Below, piece by piece: positions 54,307 through 62,490 of a stretch of 64,000 nt of DNA. The notes beneath the pieces were generated by a model that was given only the letters and a program-made list of their open reading frames with translations, was not told the origin of the DNA and ran no database searches. A program made the translations under genes and the position numbers. Positions within the stretch are counted from its first letter, which is position 1; each line of letters opens with the position of its first letter. Source of the stretch: Mycolicibacterium canariasense (lineage in GTDB: Bacteria; Actinomycetota; Actinomycetes; Mycobacteriales; Mycobacteriaceae); NCBI RefSeq assembly GCF_002101555.1, contig NZ_LQOL01000099.1:62001-126000 (forward strand), in the 5' to 3' direction.

Positions 54307-54771
54307 TCAGGCGTCGTCGGACTTGGGCCCGGTGAGGAACACCAGCCGGAACTTACCGATCTGCACCTCGTCACCGTTGGCCAGCACCGCCGAGTCGACG
54401 GGCTCCCGATTGACGTAGGTGCCGTTGAGGCTACCGACGTCGACAACCTGGAACTCGCCGGTCTCCAGACGGAACTCGGCGTGCCGGCGGCTGACGGTCA
54501 CGTCGTCGAGAAAGATGTCGCTGTCGGGATGCCGGCCCGCCGAGGTGGTGGGCTGGTCGAGCAGGAAGCGCGAGCCCGCGTTGGGGCCGCGCTTGACGAC
54601 GAGCAGCGCCGAGCCGGCCGGCAGGCCCTCGACCCCCGACACGGAGGACTCGCTGCTCGTCGCGGCCGGGGCGTCCAGTTCGTTGAGGAAATCAGCGCGG
54701 AATACCGATGTCGTCTCCACGGTGACTTCGTCGGACGTCTGGTCGGCCCCGGTGTTGCTGTTCTCCGTCAC
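54307..54771 (-). CDS. garA: FHA-domain glycogen accumulation regulator GarA
   Basis: Encodes 154 aa from GTG 54771 (VTENSNTGADQTSDEVTVETT), after GAGGAG. The N-terminal ETTS phospho-acceptor site for PknB/PknG is present, followed by the FHA domain (SAGRHPDSDIFLDDVTVSRRHAEF). GarA binds and inhibits 2-oxoglutarate dehydrogenase and glutamate dehydrogenase, and phosphorylation releases them. The open frame upstream of 54771 is not used by the family. Confidence 0.96.
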   Translation of the reverse strand: MTENSNTGADQTSDEVTVETTSVFRADFLNELDAPAATSSESSVSGVEGLPAGSALLVVKRGPNAGSRFLLDQPTTSAGRHPDSDIFLDDVTVSRRHAEFRLETGEFQVVDVGSLNGTYVNREPVDSAVLANGDEVQIGKFRLVFLTGPKSDDA

Positions 54772-54947
54772 CCGCTGCTCCTCTGCTGGCTGCTGTGGCG
54801 TGTTGCCCGGTGGCCGGGCATCGAACTCCCAGCCGTCATACGTCGATATCGACCGTACCGCGCCGTGGGTCCCGTTGGGTCCACCACGGCCGGATCCGGT
54901 CACGCCCGTCGGTCATCTGAACCGATGGGCAAAACCCTAACAACTCG

Positions 54948-55343
54948 TTACTCGGACACCACGCCTCGGTAGGCATCCGCGTCGAGCAATTCGGCCAAAC
55001 CGCTGGCCAGGGCCGCGGCGTCCAGCTCGAGTTCGATCAGCCAGCCGTCGCCGTACGGATCGGAATTGACCAACTCCGGGCTGCCCTCCAGCTCGCCGTT
55101 CACCGCAACGACTTTCGCGGTCAGCGGGGCGTAGAGGTCCGACAGCGATTTGGTCGACTCCACCTCACCGAAAGACTCCCCCGCGGTCACCTCGGCGCCG
55201 ACGTCGGGCAGTTGTACGAACACGACATCACCGAGTGCCGCTTGGGCATAGTCGGTGATCCCGACCCGCACGGTGGTGTCACCCGTACGCTGCACCCACT
55301 CGTGCTCGGAGGTGTACTGCAGGTCGGCTGGGATTTCGCTCAC
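54948..55343 (-). CDS. gcvH: Glycine cleavage system H protein
   Basis: Encodes 131 aa from GTG 55343, with AAAGGAG upstream. The lipoyl-lysine motif VESTKSLSD and the N-terminal DLQYTSEHEWV are typical. It carries the aminomethyl intermediate from GcvP to GcvT. gcvT is not in this window. Confidence 0.96.
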   Translation of the reverse strand: MSEIPADLQYTSEHEWVQRTGDTTVRVGITDYAQAALGDVVFVQLPDVGAEVTAGESFGEVESTKSLSDLYAPLTAKVVAVNGELEGSPELVNSDPYGDGWLIELELDAAALASGLAELLDADAYRGVVSE

Positions 55344-55380
55344 GGCGCTCCTTTGGCTGCGAACTGAGGGCGGGCACTGC

Positions 55381-56205
55381 TCATTTGACTGGCTGAGCGT
55401 ATTGGCGAGGTTTCGGTTGCCGCAAGGCGGTCACCTCGATGCGTTCGGACTGGCTGACGGTCATGGTGCCGCCGACCCGCTCGACGCTGTCGATCGCGCC
55501 GCCGGGAATGTTCATCGCCGCCGCCAGTGTCGGTGGATCACCAATGGCCAGAACCGAATACGGCGGACCCAGGGTCTTGTCGTCGATGGTCAGCGCGCCC
55601 GGGGCGCCCACCACCCAGGTGTCCACCCCGACTCTGACGGATCCGATCCCCGGGTCGCTGCGCTCTCCCCCGCCCAGCCCGCCGGTACCGACCTGCATGG
55701 CCTCGGCCCCCGCGTTGCGCAACTCGTTGATCACATCCAGCAGGGTTTCCGGTGACACGCCGCGGGCCGTGTCGTCGATCACGATGCTCACGCCCGGCCC
55801 GGTCGCGGCGACCGTGCCGATCAGGATGGACAGCGCGGCCAGCCGGGCTTGGGCGTTCTCGATGGCCGCCTGATCGCTGCTGCCGGAGGCCTGCAGCGCC
55901 GACAGCGTCCGCTGCAGCTCGGCCACCTCGGTGTTCAGCGCGGCCTCGCGCTGCTGCAGGGAATCCAGCAGCACCAGCAGGTCCGCGGGGCGGGCCGTCT
56001 CCAGAGAGTCGCCGGACTCGGTCTGGCGCACCTGGGTGACGATCGCCACACCGAGCAACAGGATGAGCACCGCGGCCAGCGCCCCGAACACCCGCTGGGA
56101 CCGGGTGCGGCGTTTCGCCGGCTCGGTACCCGGCTCGCGTTCGTGGCGGCCGTGATGCGGCTCTTCGGCCTCGTGCGGTGCAGCGTGCTCGTCGGACACG
56201 GTCAA
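55381..56205 (-). CDS. DUF881 family membrane protein (Rv1825-like)
   Basis: Encodes 274 aa: charged head, one membrane helix (VFGALAAVLILLLGVAIVTQV, about 39-59), a coiled coil (DSLQQREAALNTEVAELQRTLSAL) and a DUF881 domain (MNIPGGAIDSVERVGG). Residues about 174-188 (GGLGGGERSDPGIGS) look like an insertion relative to the family and match the repeat core over 12 bases (55654-55665). Overlaps the small Sbp gene by 4 bases. Confidence 0.88.
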   Translation of the reverse strand: MTVSDEHAAPHEAEEPHHGRHEREPGTEPAKRRTRSQRVFGALAAVLILLLGVAIVTQVRQTESGDSLETARPADLLVLLDSLQQREAALNTEVAELQRTLSALQASGSSDQAAIENAQARLAALSILIGTVAATGPGVSIVIDDTARGVSPETLLDVINELRNAGAEAMQVGTGGLGGGERSDPGIGSVRVGVDTWVVGAPGALTIDDKTLGPPYSVLAIGDPPTLAAAMNIPGGAIDSVERVGGTMTVSQSERIEVTALRQPKPRQYAQPVK

Positions 56206-56534
56206 GCCCCGAACAACCGGCGCCGCAACGCGGCCGCATTGCCGAAGATGCGGATGCCGAGCACGACGATGATCGCGGTGGACAGTTGGGTGCCGACACC
56301 GAGTTGGTCGCCCACGTAGACGATGAGGGCGGCCACCAGCACGTTGAACACGAAGGACACCACGAACACCTTGGCGTCGAAGATCCGTTCCAGGTAGGCG
56401 CGCAATCCGCCGAACACCGCATCGAGTGCGGCCACCACCGCGATCGGCAGGTAGGGCTGGATGGCCTCGGGAACGCTGGGGTGGAACACCAGGCCCAACA
56501 CGATGCCGACGACCAGTGCGGCGATTCCGATCAT
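56202..56534 (-). CDS. Small basic membrane protein (Sbp/DUF1290, Rv1824-like)
   Basis: Encodes 110 aa with about three membrane helices: ALVVGIVLGLVFHPSVPEAIQPYLPIAVVAALDAVFGGLRAYLE, then IFDAKVFVVSFVFNVLVAALIVYVGDQLGVG. The DUF881-Sbp-DUF881 arrangement is common in actinobacteria next to pgsA2 and gcvH. Function unknown. Confidence 0.9.
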   Translation of the reverse strand: MIGIAALVVGIVLGLVFHPSVPEAIQPYLPIAVVAALDAVFGGLRAYLERIFDAKVFVVSFVFNVLVAALIVYVGDQLGVGTQLSTAIIVVLGIRIFGNAAALRRRLFGA

Positions 56535-56551
56535 GACTGTCTCACAGCTTT

Positions 56552-57457
56552 CTAGGGCCCAATCTGCTTGGCGAAGCGGAGGTCTCGCACCGAACTGGCC
56601 GGCACGGTGAGGGCATCCCCGGTGCTGACCGTGACGCCGACGCCGTAGGACCTCTCCAGCAGGGCCAGCCGCTGCCGGCCCGCACTGTGACCGAAGGCCT
56701 CCTGCATGGCATGCGGAGGCCCGATCACGGTGACGGCGTAGGGGCTGCTGATGGGCTGATTATCGACCAGGATGCCGCCGCCGGCCTGCCGGATGGTGAC
56801 GTTGGGCCCGATGCGCACGCCGCCCACGGCGATCGCCTCGGCGCCACTGACCCACAGCGAGTTGACGACCAGCTGCAGATCGCGATCCAGGATCACCTGC
56901 CGGCTGCCCGCGACGCGCTGCTTGGACACATCGGTGAGATCGCGCGATACGCCCGGATCGGTGATCACCACGGCCAGTCCCGGCCCGATCACCGGCGTCG
57001 CGGCCGCGGCGAACGCCGCCCGGTCGAGGTCGGCCAGCAACGCCCGCCCGCGCTCGTCACCGGCCAGCCGGCTGCGCCGCTCGCCCTCCACCCTGCTGCT
57101 CAGCGCGTCCCGGCTCGCGGTCAACGCATCGGTGCGGGCTTCGGCGGCGCGGACACTGCCGGAGAGCACCTGCTGGGACTCCCGGTTGGCCGGTGCCACC
57201 GACTGCGCCTGGGACACCGCGGCGGCGAACACCGTCGCCACGCTCAGTCCTGCGATCAGGTGCCACATCCAGCCAAGCCGCCGGGTCCGCCCTTCGGCGC
57301 GGGCACGGGCCGCGGCGGCGTACCCGGGGTCGAGGTGATCGGTGAGCAGCGAACGCAGCAACGACGGCACCGGGATGCGTTGCGGCGCACCCGCTTCGTG
57401 CGCGTTGAGCCCGACGTGGGGCTCGAACCCGCCCAGCGAGCGCGACGGGTCAACCAC
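56552..57457 (-). CDS. DUF881 family membrane protein (Rv1823-like)
   Basis: Encodes 301 aa. A membrane helix (MWHLIAGLSVATVFAAAVSQA, about 68-90) follows a cytoplasmic head; the rest is an extracytoplasmic DUF881 domain (VTVIGPPHAMQEAFGHSAG). The start overlaps the pgsA2 stop by 8 bases. Paralogue of the DUF881 gene at 55381. Confidence 0.88.
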   Translation of the reverse strand: MVDPSRSLGGFEPHVGLNAHEAGAPQRIPVPSLLRSLLTDHLDPGYAAAARARAEGRTRRLGWMWHLIAGLSVATVFAAAVSQAQSVAPANRESQQVLSGSVRAAEARTDALTASRDALSSRVEGERRSRLAGDERGRALLADLDRAAFAAAATPVIGPGLAVVITDPGVSRDLTDVSKQRVAGSRQVILDRDLQLVVNSLWVSGAEAIAVGGVRIGPNVTIRQAGGGILVDNQPISSPYAVTVIGPPHAMQEAFGHSAGRQRLALLERSYGVGVTVSTGDALTVPASSVRDLRFAKQIGP

Positions 57458-58082
57458 GCCGGATCACCAACCCGACCTGCACCAGGTACAGCACGGCCGA
57501 CCACAAGTACAGCACGATTCCCCAGATCAGGAACGCCCAGCCGATGGCCAGCACCACCCGGCTCCACAACGCGTCGAACTGGCCGAGCAACACCAGCGGG
57601 AAACCGGACATCAACGCGAACGTGGCGGCCTTGCCGATGTAGGTGACCGGCAGGGCGGTCAGTCCGTACCGGCGCAGCACCGGCAGGGTCGCGGCCAGCA
57701 GCAGATCGCGCGCGATGAGCACCGCGACGAACCACCACGGCACCACGCCGGCGGCCGCCAGCGCCAGCGGGATCACCACCATGTAGATGCGATCCACCGC
57801 CGGATCGAGCAGCTCCCCCAGCCGCGACGACTGGTTGTCGACGAGCCGGGCGATCTTGCCGTCGGCCCAGTCGGAGAAACCGCTGAACATCAGCACCGCG
57901 ACGGCGAAACCGTTGGCGTGCAGCACCAGAAGCAGGTAGAGGAACACCGGCACCAGCGCCAGGCGCAGCACGCTCAGCGCGTTGGGGATGGTCAACACCC
58001 GATCGCCGGGTACTTTTCCCGTCGCTCCGCTCGCCCCGGGTTCTTTTCCCGTCGCTCCGCTCGCCCCGGTAGGCCTCCCCAC
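57450..58082 (-). CDS. pgsA2: CDP-alcohol phosphatidyltransferase PgsA2 with repeat-derived N-terminus
   Basis: Encodes 210 aa. CDP-alcohol motif DGKIARLVDNQSSRLGELLDPAVD is complete, with about five membrane helices; it makes a phosphatidyl head-group lipid such as phosphatidylglycerophosphate. The family starts near VLTIPNALSVLRLALVP (about 29); residues 6-25 read GASGATGKEP and its repeat, from two 30-bp units (58018-58070). The annotated GTG at 58082 has no ribosome site before it and begins GTGGGGAGG, so the original start may have been displaced. Confidence 0.88.
   Translation of the reverse strand: MGRPTGASGATGKEPGASGATGKVPGDRVLTIPNALSVLRLALVPVFLYLLLVLHANGFAVAVLMFSGFSDWADGKIARLVDNQSSRLGELLDPAVDRIYMVVIPLALAAAGVVPWWFVAVLIARDLLLAATLPVLRRYGLTALPVTYIGKAATFALMSGFPLVLLGQFDALWSRVVLAIGWAFLIWGIVLYLWSAVLYLVQVGLVIRRG
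58018..58070. repeat. Dispersed repeat array E: two 30-bp units inside pgsA2
   Basis: CCCGTCGCTCCGCTCGCCCC occurs at 58018-58037 and again at 58048-58067, 30 bases apart. On the minus strand the core reads GGGGCGAGCGGAGCGACGGG, with G at the variable middle base. It encodes GASGATGK repeats of PgsA2. Confidence 0.95.
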
Positions 58083-58091
58083 GGGCTAAAC

Positions 58092-60455
58092 CTAGCGGAA
58101 CACGCCAGGCAGACTCAGCGCAGACATGGAATCGTCGGCCATCGGATCGTCGTGGATCATGTAGGTCCACGTGGACGTCGGCCGGGCCAGCCGGGAAAGG
58201 TCCAGTCCCACTTCACCGTCGACGATATTGGCCGTTTCGAAGGTCTGTTGCGCGGCCTCGATGGCATCGGCGGCCAGCGAGGCGAACGCGTCCACGGCCA
58301 TCCGGTGGAACTCGTCGAGCGGATTCTGCCTGCCCAGCGCGCGCAGGCTGATGCTCTCCCGGATATCGGCCAGATAGGCCAAGTGATCGGCCCAGCCACG
58401 GTCCAGGTGGTACAGCATGATGAGCCGGGCGATCTCCTCCAGCCGCTCCTCGGACACCTGCTCGGCGATCTGTTCGTACCGCTTGGGTGAACGCTCGGCC
58501 AATTCCTCGCGGGCCGCCGGGGTGGTCAGCAGCGTGTTGCGCCGGTCCACCAGGATGGCCCGCTGCTGCGCCGTCAGCTGGTTGTACCGCCACGTATTGG
58601 CATGCAGGTCAAGCAGTTTGCCCTCGGCGACACGTTGCGCGTGGTCGAGCAGGGCGGCGGCCTTGGGGCTGGTGATCCGGCCGTCCTCGTCGACCTGCAG
58701 GGGCAGCTTGTTCGGTTCCAGATGGGCGACCACCACGTCGTCCTCCCAGCTGGAGAAGAACACCGAGGACCCCGGGTCGCCCTGGCGCCCGGCCCGGCCG
58801 CGCAGCTGATTGTCCAGCCGCTCGGTGAAGTGCCTGCCGGTGCCGATGACGTGCAGCCCACCCAGCTCCGCAACCCGGTCTTTTTCGGCGGCATGGTCGT
58901 CAACGTCGGATCCGCCCAGTCGGATGTCGGTACCGCGGCCGGCCATCTGGGTCGACACGGTCACCCGGTTCAGGGTGCCCGCCTCGGCGATCACGGCGGC
59001 CTCTTCCGCGTCGTTCTTGGCGTTGAGCACCACGGCCGGGATGCCGGCCTTGAGCAGCCGCTCGTGCAGCTCCTCGGATTCGGCGACGTCGCGGGTGCCG
59101 ACCAGGATGGGCTGCCCGGTCCGGTGCACCTCGGCGATGTGCTCGATGATGGCGGCGTTCTTGGCGGCGGCGGTGATGTACACCCGGTCCGGCTCGTCCT
59201 CGCGGATGTTCGGGGTGTTCGGCGGGATGGGCGACACCCCCAGCTTGTAGAACTGACGCAACTGCTCGCCGGCGGCCAGGGCGGTGCCGGTCATGCCGCA
59301 CACCGTCGGGTACCGGTTGATCAGCGCCTGCACCGTGATGGTGTCCAGGACCTCACCGGTTTCGGTGATCTCGATGCCTTCCTTGGCCTCGACCGCGGCC
59401 TGCAGTCCGTCCGGCCAACGCTGCAGCGAGGCGATCCGGCCGCGGGAGGCGTTGATCAGGTGCACGGCGTTGTCGCGCACGATGTAGTGCACATCGCGCT
59501 CCAGCAGCACGTGCGCGTGCAGCGCGACGTTCACCTCGGTCAGCGTGGTGCTGACGTTCTCCTCGGAGTAGATGTCGATGCCGCCGAGCGCCTTCTCCAG
59601 CTTGCGGGCCCCGACGTCGGTGAGTTGCACGTTGCGCCGTTCGGCGTCGGTCTCGTAGTCGGTTCCCGGCGCCAGCTCGCCGACCAACCGGATGATCTCC
59701 AGCCGCGGGCTCTCCCGGTGCGAGGTTCCGGCCAGCACCAGGGGTACCAGGGCCTCGTCGACCAGCACGGAGTCGGCTTCGTCGATGAGGGCGACGTCAG
59801 GGCTGGGTGACACCAGGTCGTCGACGGAGGTAACCAGCTGATCGCGCAGCACGTCGAAGCCGATCTCGTTGACCGAGCCGTACACGATGTCGCAGGCGTA
59901 GGCGTCCCGGCGTTGGGCCGCGGTGGAGTCGGCGGTGATCCAGCCGACCGTCAGACCCATCGCCGCCAGCAGCGGGCCCATCCATTCGGCGTCGCGGCGG
60001 GCCAGATAGTCGTTGACCGAGATGACGTGCACCTTGCGCCCGCCGATGGCATAACCGGCCGCGGCAATCGCCCCGGCCAGCGTCTTGCCCTCACCGGTGG
60101 CCATCTCCACCACGTCCCCGGCCAGCATCCGCAGGGCGCCGAGCAGCTGCACGTCGAATGGACGCAGCGCAATGGCGCGCTCGGCGGCTTCCCTGGCGAT
60201 GGCCAGGAACTGCGGGATGTCGGCGGACTCGGCGAGGGCGTCCAGGTTCAGCAGGCCGGCGGCCTTACGCAGCTGCTCGTCGTCGAGGTCGGCGGCCTTC
60301 TCGTCGAACTTCGCCGATTCGCGGACCAGCGTCATCGACCTGGCCTGGTCCTTGTCGGTGCTGGCGCCCAGCAGCTTCCAGAACCGATTGCTCAAGCGGC
60401 CCTGCTTGGCAGTCGTGGGGGTCTTCGAGGGTTTGGAACTCACAGCCACAGTCAT
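58092..60455 (-). CDS. secA2: Accessory Sec ATPase SecA2
   Basis: Encodes 787 aa, shorter than SecA1 (about 940). DEAD motor: MATGEGKTLAG (Walker A, about 115), LIDEADSVLVDE (Walker B), MTGTAL, VSTQMAGRGTDIRLGG and GRAGRQGDPG helicase motifs are present. It powers export of a subset of proteins, including virulence factors, with SecYEG. ATG 60455 is chosen because the family starts near MTVAVSSKPSK. The stop is 9 bases before the pgsA2 start. Confidence 0.95.
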   Translation of the reverse strand: MTVAVSSKPSKTPTTAKQGRLSNRFWKLLGASTDKDQARSMTLVRESAKFDEKAADLDDEQLRKAAGLLNLDALAESADIPQFLAIAREAAERAIALRPFDVQLLGALRMLAGDVVEMATGEGKTLAGAIAAAGYAIGGRKVHVISVNDYLARRDAEWMGPLLAAMGLTVGWITADSTAAQRRDAYACDIVYGSVNEIGFDVLRDQLVTSVDDLVSPSPDVALIDEADSVLVDEALVPLVLAGTSHRESPRLEIIRLVGELAPGTDYETDAERRNVQLTDVGARKLEKALGGIDIYSEENVSTTLTEVNVALHAHVLLERDVHYIVRDNAVHLINASRGRIASLQRWPDGLQAAVEAKEGIEITETGEVLDTITVQALINRYPTVCGMTGTALAAGEQLRQFYKLGVSPIPPNTPNIREDEPDRVYITAAAKNAAIIEHIAEVHRTGQPILVGTRDVAESEELHERLLKAGIPAVVLNAKNDAEEAAVIAEAGTLNRVTVSTQMAGRGTDIRLGGSDVDDHAAEKDRVAELGGLHVIGTGRHFTERLDNQLRGRAGRQGDPGSSVFFSSWEDDVVVAHLEPNKLPLQVDEDGRITSPKAAALLDHAQRVAEGKLLDLHANTWRYNQLTAQQRAILVDRRNTLLTTPAAREELAERSPKRYEQIAEQVSEERLEEIARLIMLYHLDRGWADHLAYLADIRESISLRALGRQNPLDEFHRMAVDAFASLAADAIEAAQQTFETANIVDGEVGLDLSRLARPTSTWTYMIHDDPMADDSMSALSLPGVFR

Positions 60456-60538
60456 ACGGTACGCGGAGCCCATGCCGGCACGGACGGGCTGACCACCCAT
60501 AAGGCGCCCTTGCCGGGTTGGAGCGGTACCTTGCCGGG

Positions 60539-62464
60539 ATGGATATGTTCACCCCCACGCTGGATTGGGGCGCCGAGCTACCGAAATCGCTGTGGTGGAT
60601 CGCCATGGTCTGGCTGTATACGGCGATTCCGACTCTGATCATCCTCTTCCTGATCGCGCGCTTCACCACCTGGGGCCGGCAGTTCTGGCGGATCACCGGT
60701 GACTATTTCAGGGGCCGCGAGAGCGTCGTGGTGTGGTTGTGGCTGTCCGGCATCCTGCTGTCGGTGATCATCGGGGTCCGCCTCGACGTGTTGCTGAGTT
60801 ACCAGGGCAACGACATGATGAGCGCCGCACAGACGGCGTTCGAGGGCATCGGCAGCGACAACCAGGCCCTCAAGGACTCCGGCGTCAGCGGCTTCTGGTG
60901 GGCGTGGGCGCACTTCGCCGTGTTGGCGACGGTGCACGTCGCCCGCGTCATGTTGGACCTCTTCGTCACCCAGCGGTTCCTGATTCGCTGGCGCGCATGG
61001 CTGACGGGTCATCTGACCGGCGACTGGCTGGACGGTAAGGCCTACTACCGCGCCCGGTTCATCGACGACACCATCGACAACCCGGACCAGCGCATCCAGT
61101 CCGATATCGACATCTTCACCAACGGCGCGGGCCCGCTGCCGGCCAACCCCAACACGCTGAGCGCCAACATGTTGCTGTTCGGGGCGATCGAGGCGATCGT
61201 GAGCGTCGGCTCGTTCGCCGTCATCCTCTGGAACCTGTCCGGTGACCTCTCCTTGTTCGGTGCCACGCTGCCCAGGGCGATGTTCTGGATCGGCATCGTC
61301 TACGTCGTGGTGGCCACGATCATCGCGTTCTGGATCGGCCGGCCGATCATCGAATTGAGCTTCCGGAACGAGAAGTTCAACGCCGCCTTCCGGTACGCCC
61401 TGGTGCGTTTGCGGGACGCCGCCGAAGCGGTGGCCTTCTACCGCGGCGAGAACGCCGAGCGGGTGCAGCTGCGGGAACGCTTCGCTCCCGTCGTGGACAA
61501 CTACAAACGCTTCATCAACCGGTCCGTGAAGTTCTACGGCTGGAACCTTTCGATCAGCCAGATCATTGTCCCGCTGCCGTGGATCATCCAGGCACCACGG
61601 ATGTTCGCCGGGCAGATCAAGCTCGGTGACATCTCGCAGACGTCCTCGGCGTTCAGCCAGATCCAGGGCGGCCTGTCATACTTCCGCAACACCTATGACC
61701 AGTTCGCCGGCTGGCGGGCGTCCATCATCCGTCTGCACGGCCTGGTCGTCGCCAACGAGGAGGGCCGGGCGCTGCCCGAGCTGACCTGCGAACCCAGCCA
61801 AAGCTGCCTGGTCGAACTCGACGGTGTCGAGGTGCGCACCCCGTTGGGCGAATCGCTGATCGAGGATCTGAACCTGCAGCTGGAAAGTGGTGACACCCTG
61901 ATCGTCACCGGCCGGTCGGGGGCGGGCAAGACGACGCTGCTGCGCAGCATGGCCCAGTTGTGGCCGTTCACCTCCGGGACGTTCCGCTACCCGCAGGCCG
62001 ACAACGAGACGATGTTCCTGTCGCAGATGCCGTACGTGCCGCTCGGCGATCTGCGGGCAGTGGTGTCCTATCCGCAGGAGCCGGGCAGCATCCCCGACGA
62101 GCGGTTGCACTGGGCGCTGCAGAAGGTGTCCCTGCCGCAATGCTCCAAGCGGCTGGCCGAGGTGGCCGACTGGGCCAAGGTGCTCTCCCCCGGCGAGCAG
62201 CAGCGCATCGCGTTCGCGCGGGTGCTACTGACGCGACCGCGGGCGGTGTTCATGGACGAGGCCACCTCCGCGCTCGACGAGGGCCTGGAGTACACCATGT
62301 ATGCGTTGATCCGGGAGGAGCTGCCGGAGACCATCCTGGTCAGCGTCACCCACCGCAGCACCGTGGGCCAGCACCACGAGAAGCATCTGCATCTGCACGG
62401 CGCCGGGCGCTGGTCGCTCGGCGACGTGGGTCGCGATGTCGAGGACCAAGTCACCCCCGTGTGA
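60539..62464 (+). CDS. bacA: BacA/SbmA-like ABC transporter (Rv1819c-like), copy 1
   Basis: Encodes 641 aa. Six membrane helices (SbmA/BacA family, WGRQFWRITGDYF) precede a fused ATPase: Walker A GRSGAGKTT, signature LSPGEQQRIAFARVLL, Walker B VFMDEATSALDEG. In M. tuberculosis this importer takes up antimicrobial peptides and vitamin B12. ATG 60539 starts MDMFTPTLDW. A second copy follows in the same direction. Confidence 0.93.
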   Translation: MDMFTPTLDWGAELPKSLWWIAMVWLYTAIPTLIILFLIARFTTWGRQFWRITGDYFRGRESVVVWLWLSGILLSVIIGVRLDVLLSYQGNDMMSAAQTAFEGIGSDNQALKDSGVSGFWWAWAHFAVLATVHVARVMLDLFVTQRFLIRWRAWLTGHLTGDWLDGKAYYRARFIDDTIDNPDQRIQSDIDIFTNGAGPLPANPNTLSANMLLFGAIEAIVSVGSFAVILWNLSGDLSLFGATLPRAMFWIGIVYVVVATIIAFWIGRPIIELSFRNEKFNAAFRYALVRLRDAAEAVAFYRGENAERVQLRERFAPVVDNYKRFINRSVKFYGWNLSISQIIVPLPWIIQAPRMFAGQIKLGDISQTSSAFSQIQGGLSYFRNTYDQFAGWRASIIRLHGLVVANEEGRALPELTCEPSQSCLVELDGVEVRTPLGESLIEDLNLQLESGDTLIVTGRSGAGKTTLLRSMAQLWPFTSGTFRYPQADNETMFLSQMPYVPLGDLRAVVSYPQEPGSIPDERLHWALQKVSLPQCSKRLAEVADWAKVLSPGEQQRIAFARVLLTRPRAVFMDEATSALDEGLEYTMYALIREELPETILVSVTHRSTVGQHHEKHLHLHGAGRWSLGDVGRDVEDQVTPV

Positions 62465-62490
62465 GCGCCCGCGCCGGGTAGCTTCCCGGC

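Noticed and set aside
57420..57450. Near-match to the repeat core around the DUF881 start
   Set aside because: Two bases of the core are missing and the sequence encodes the ordinary start of the DUF881 gene.
61470..61500. Apparent repeat core (CGCTTCGCTCCCGTCG) in bacA
   Set aside because: It encodes the normal conserved RERFAPVVDNY segment of BacA, so the likeness is chance.
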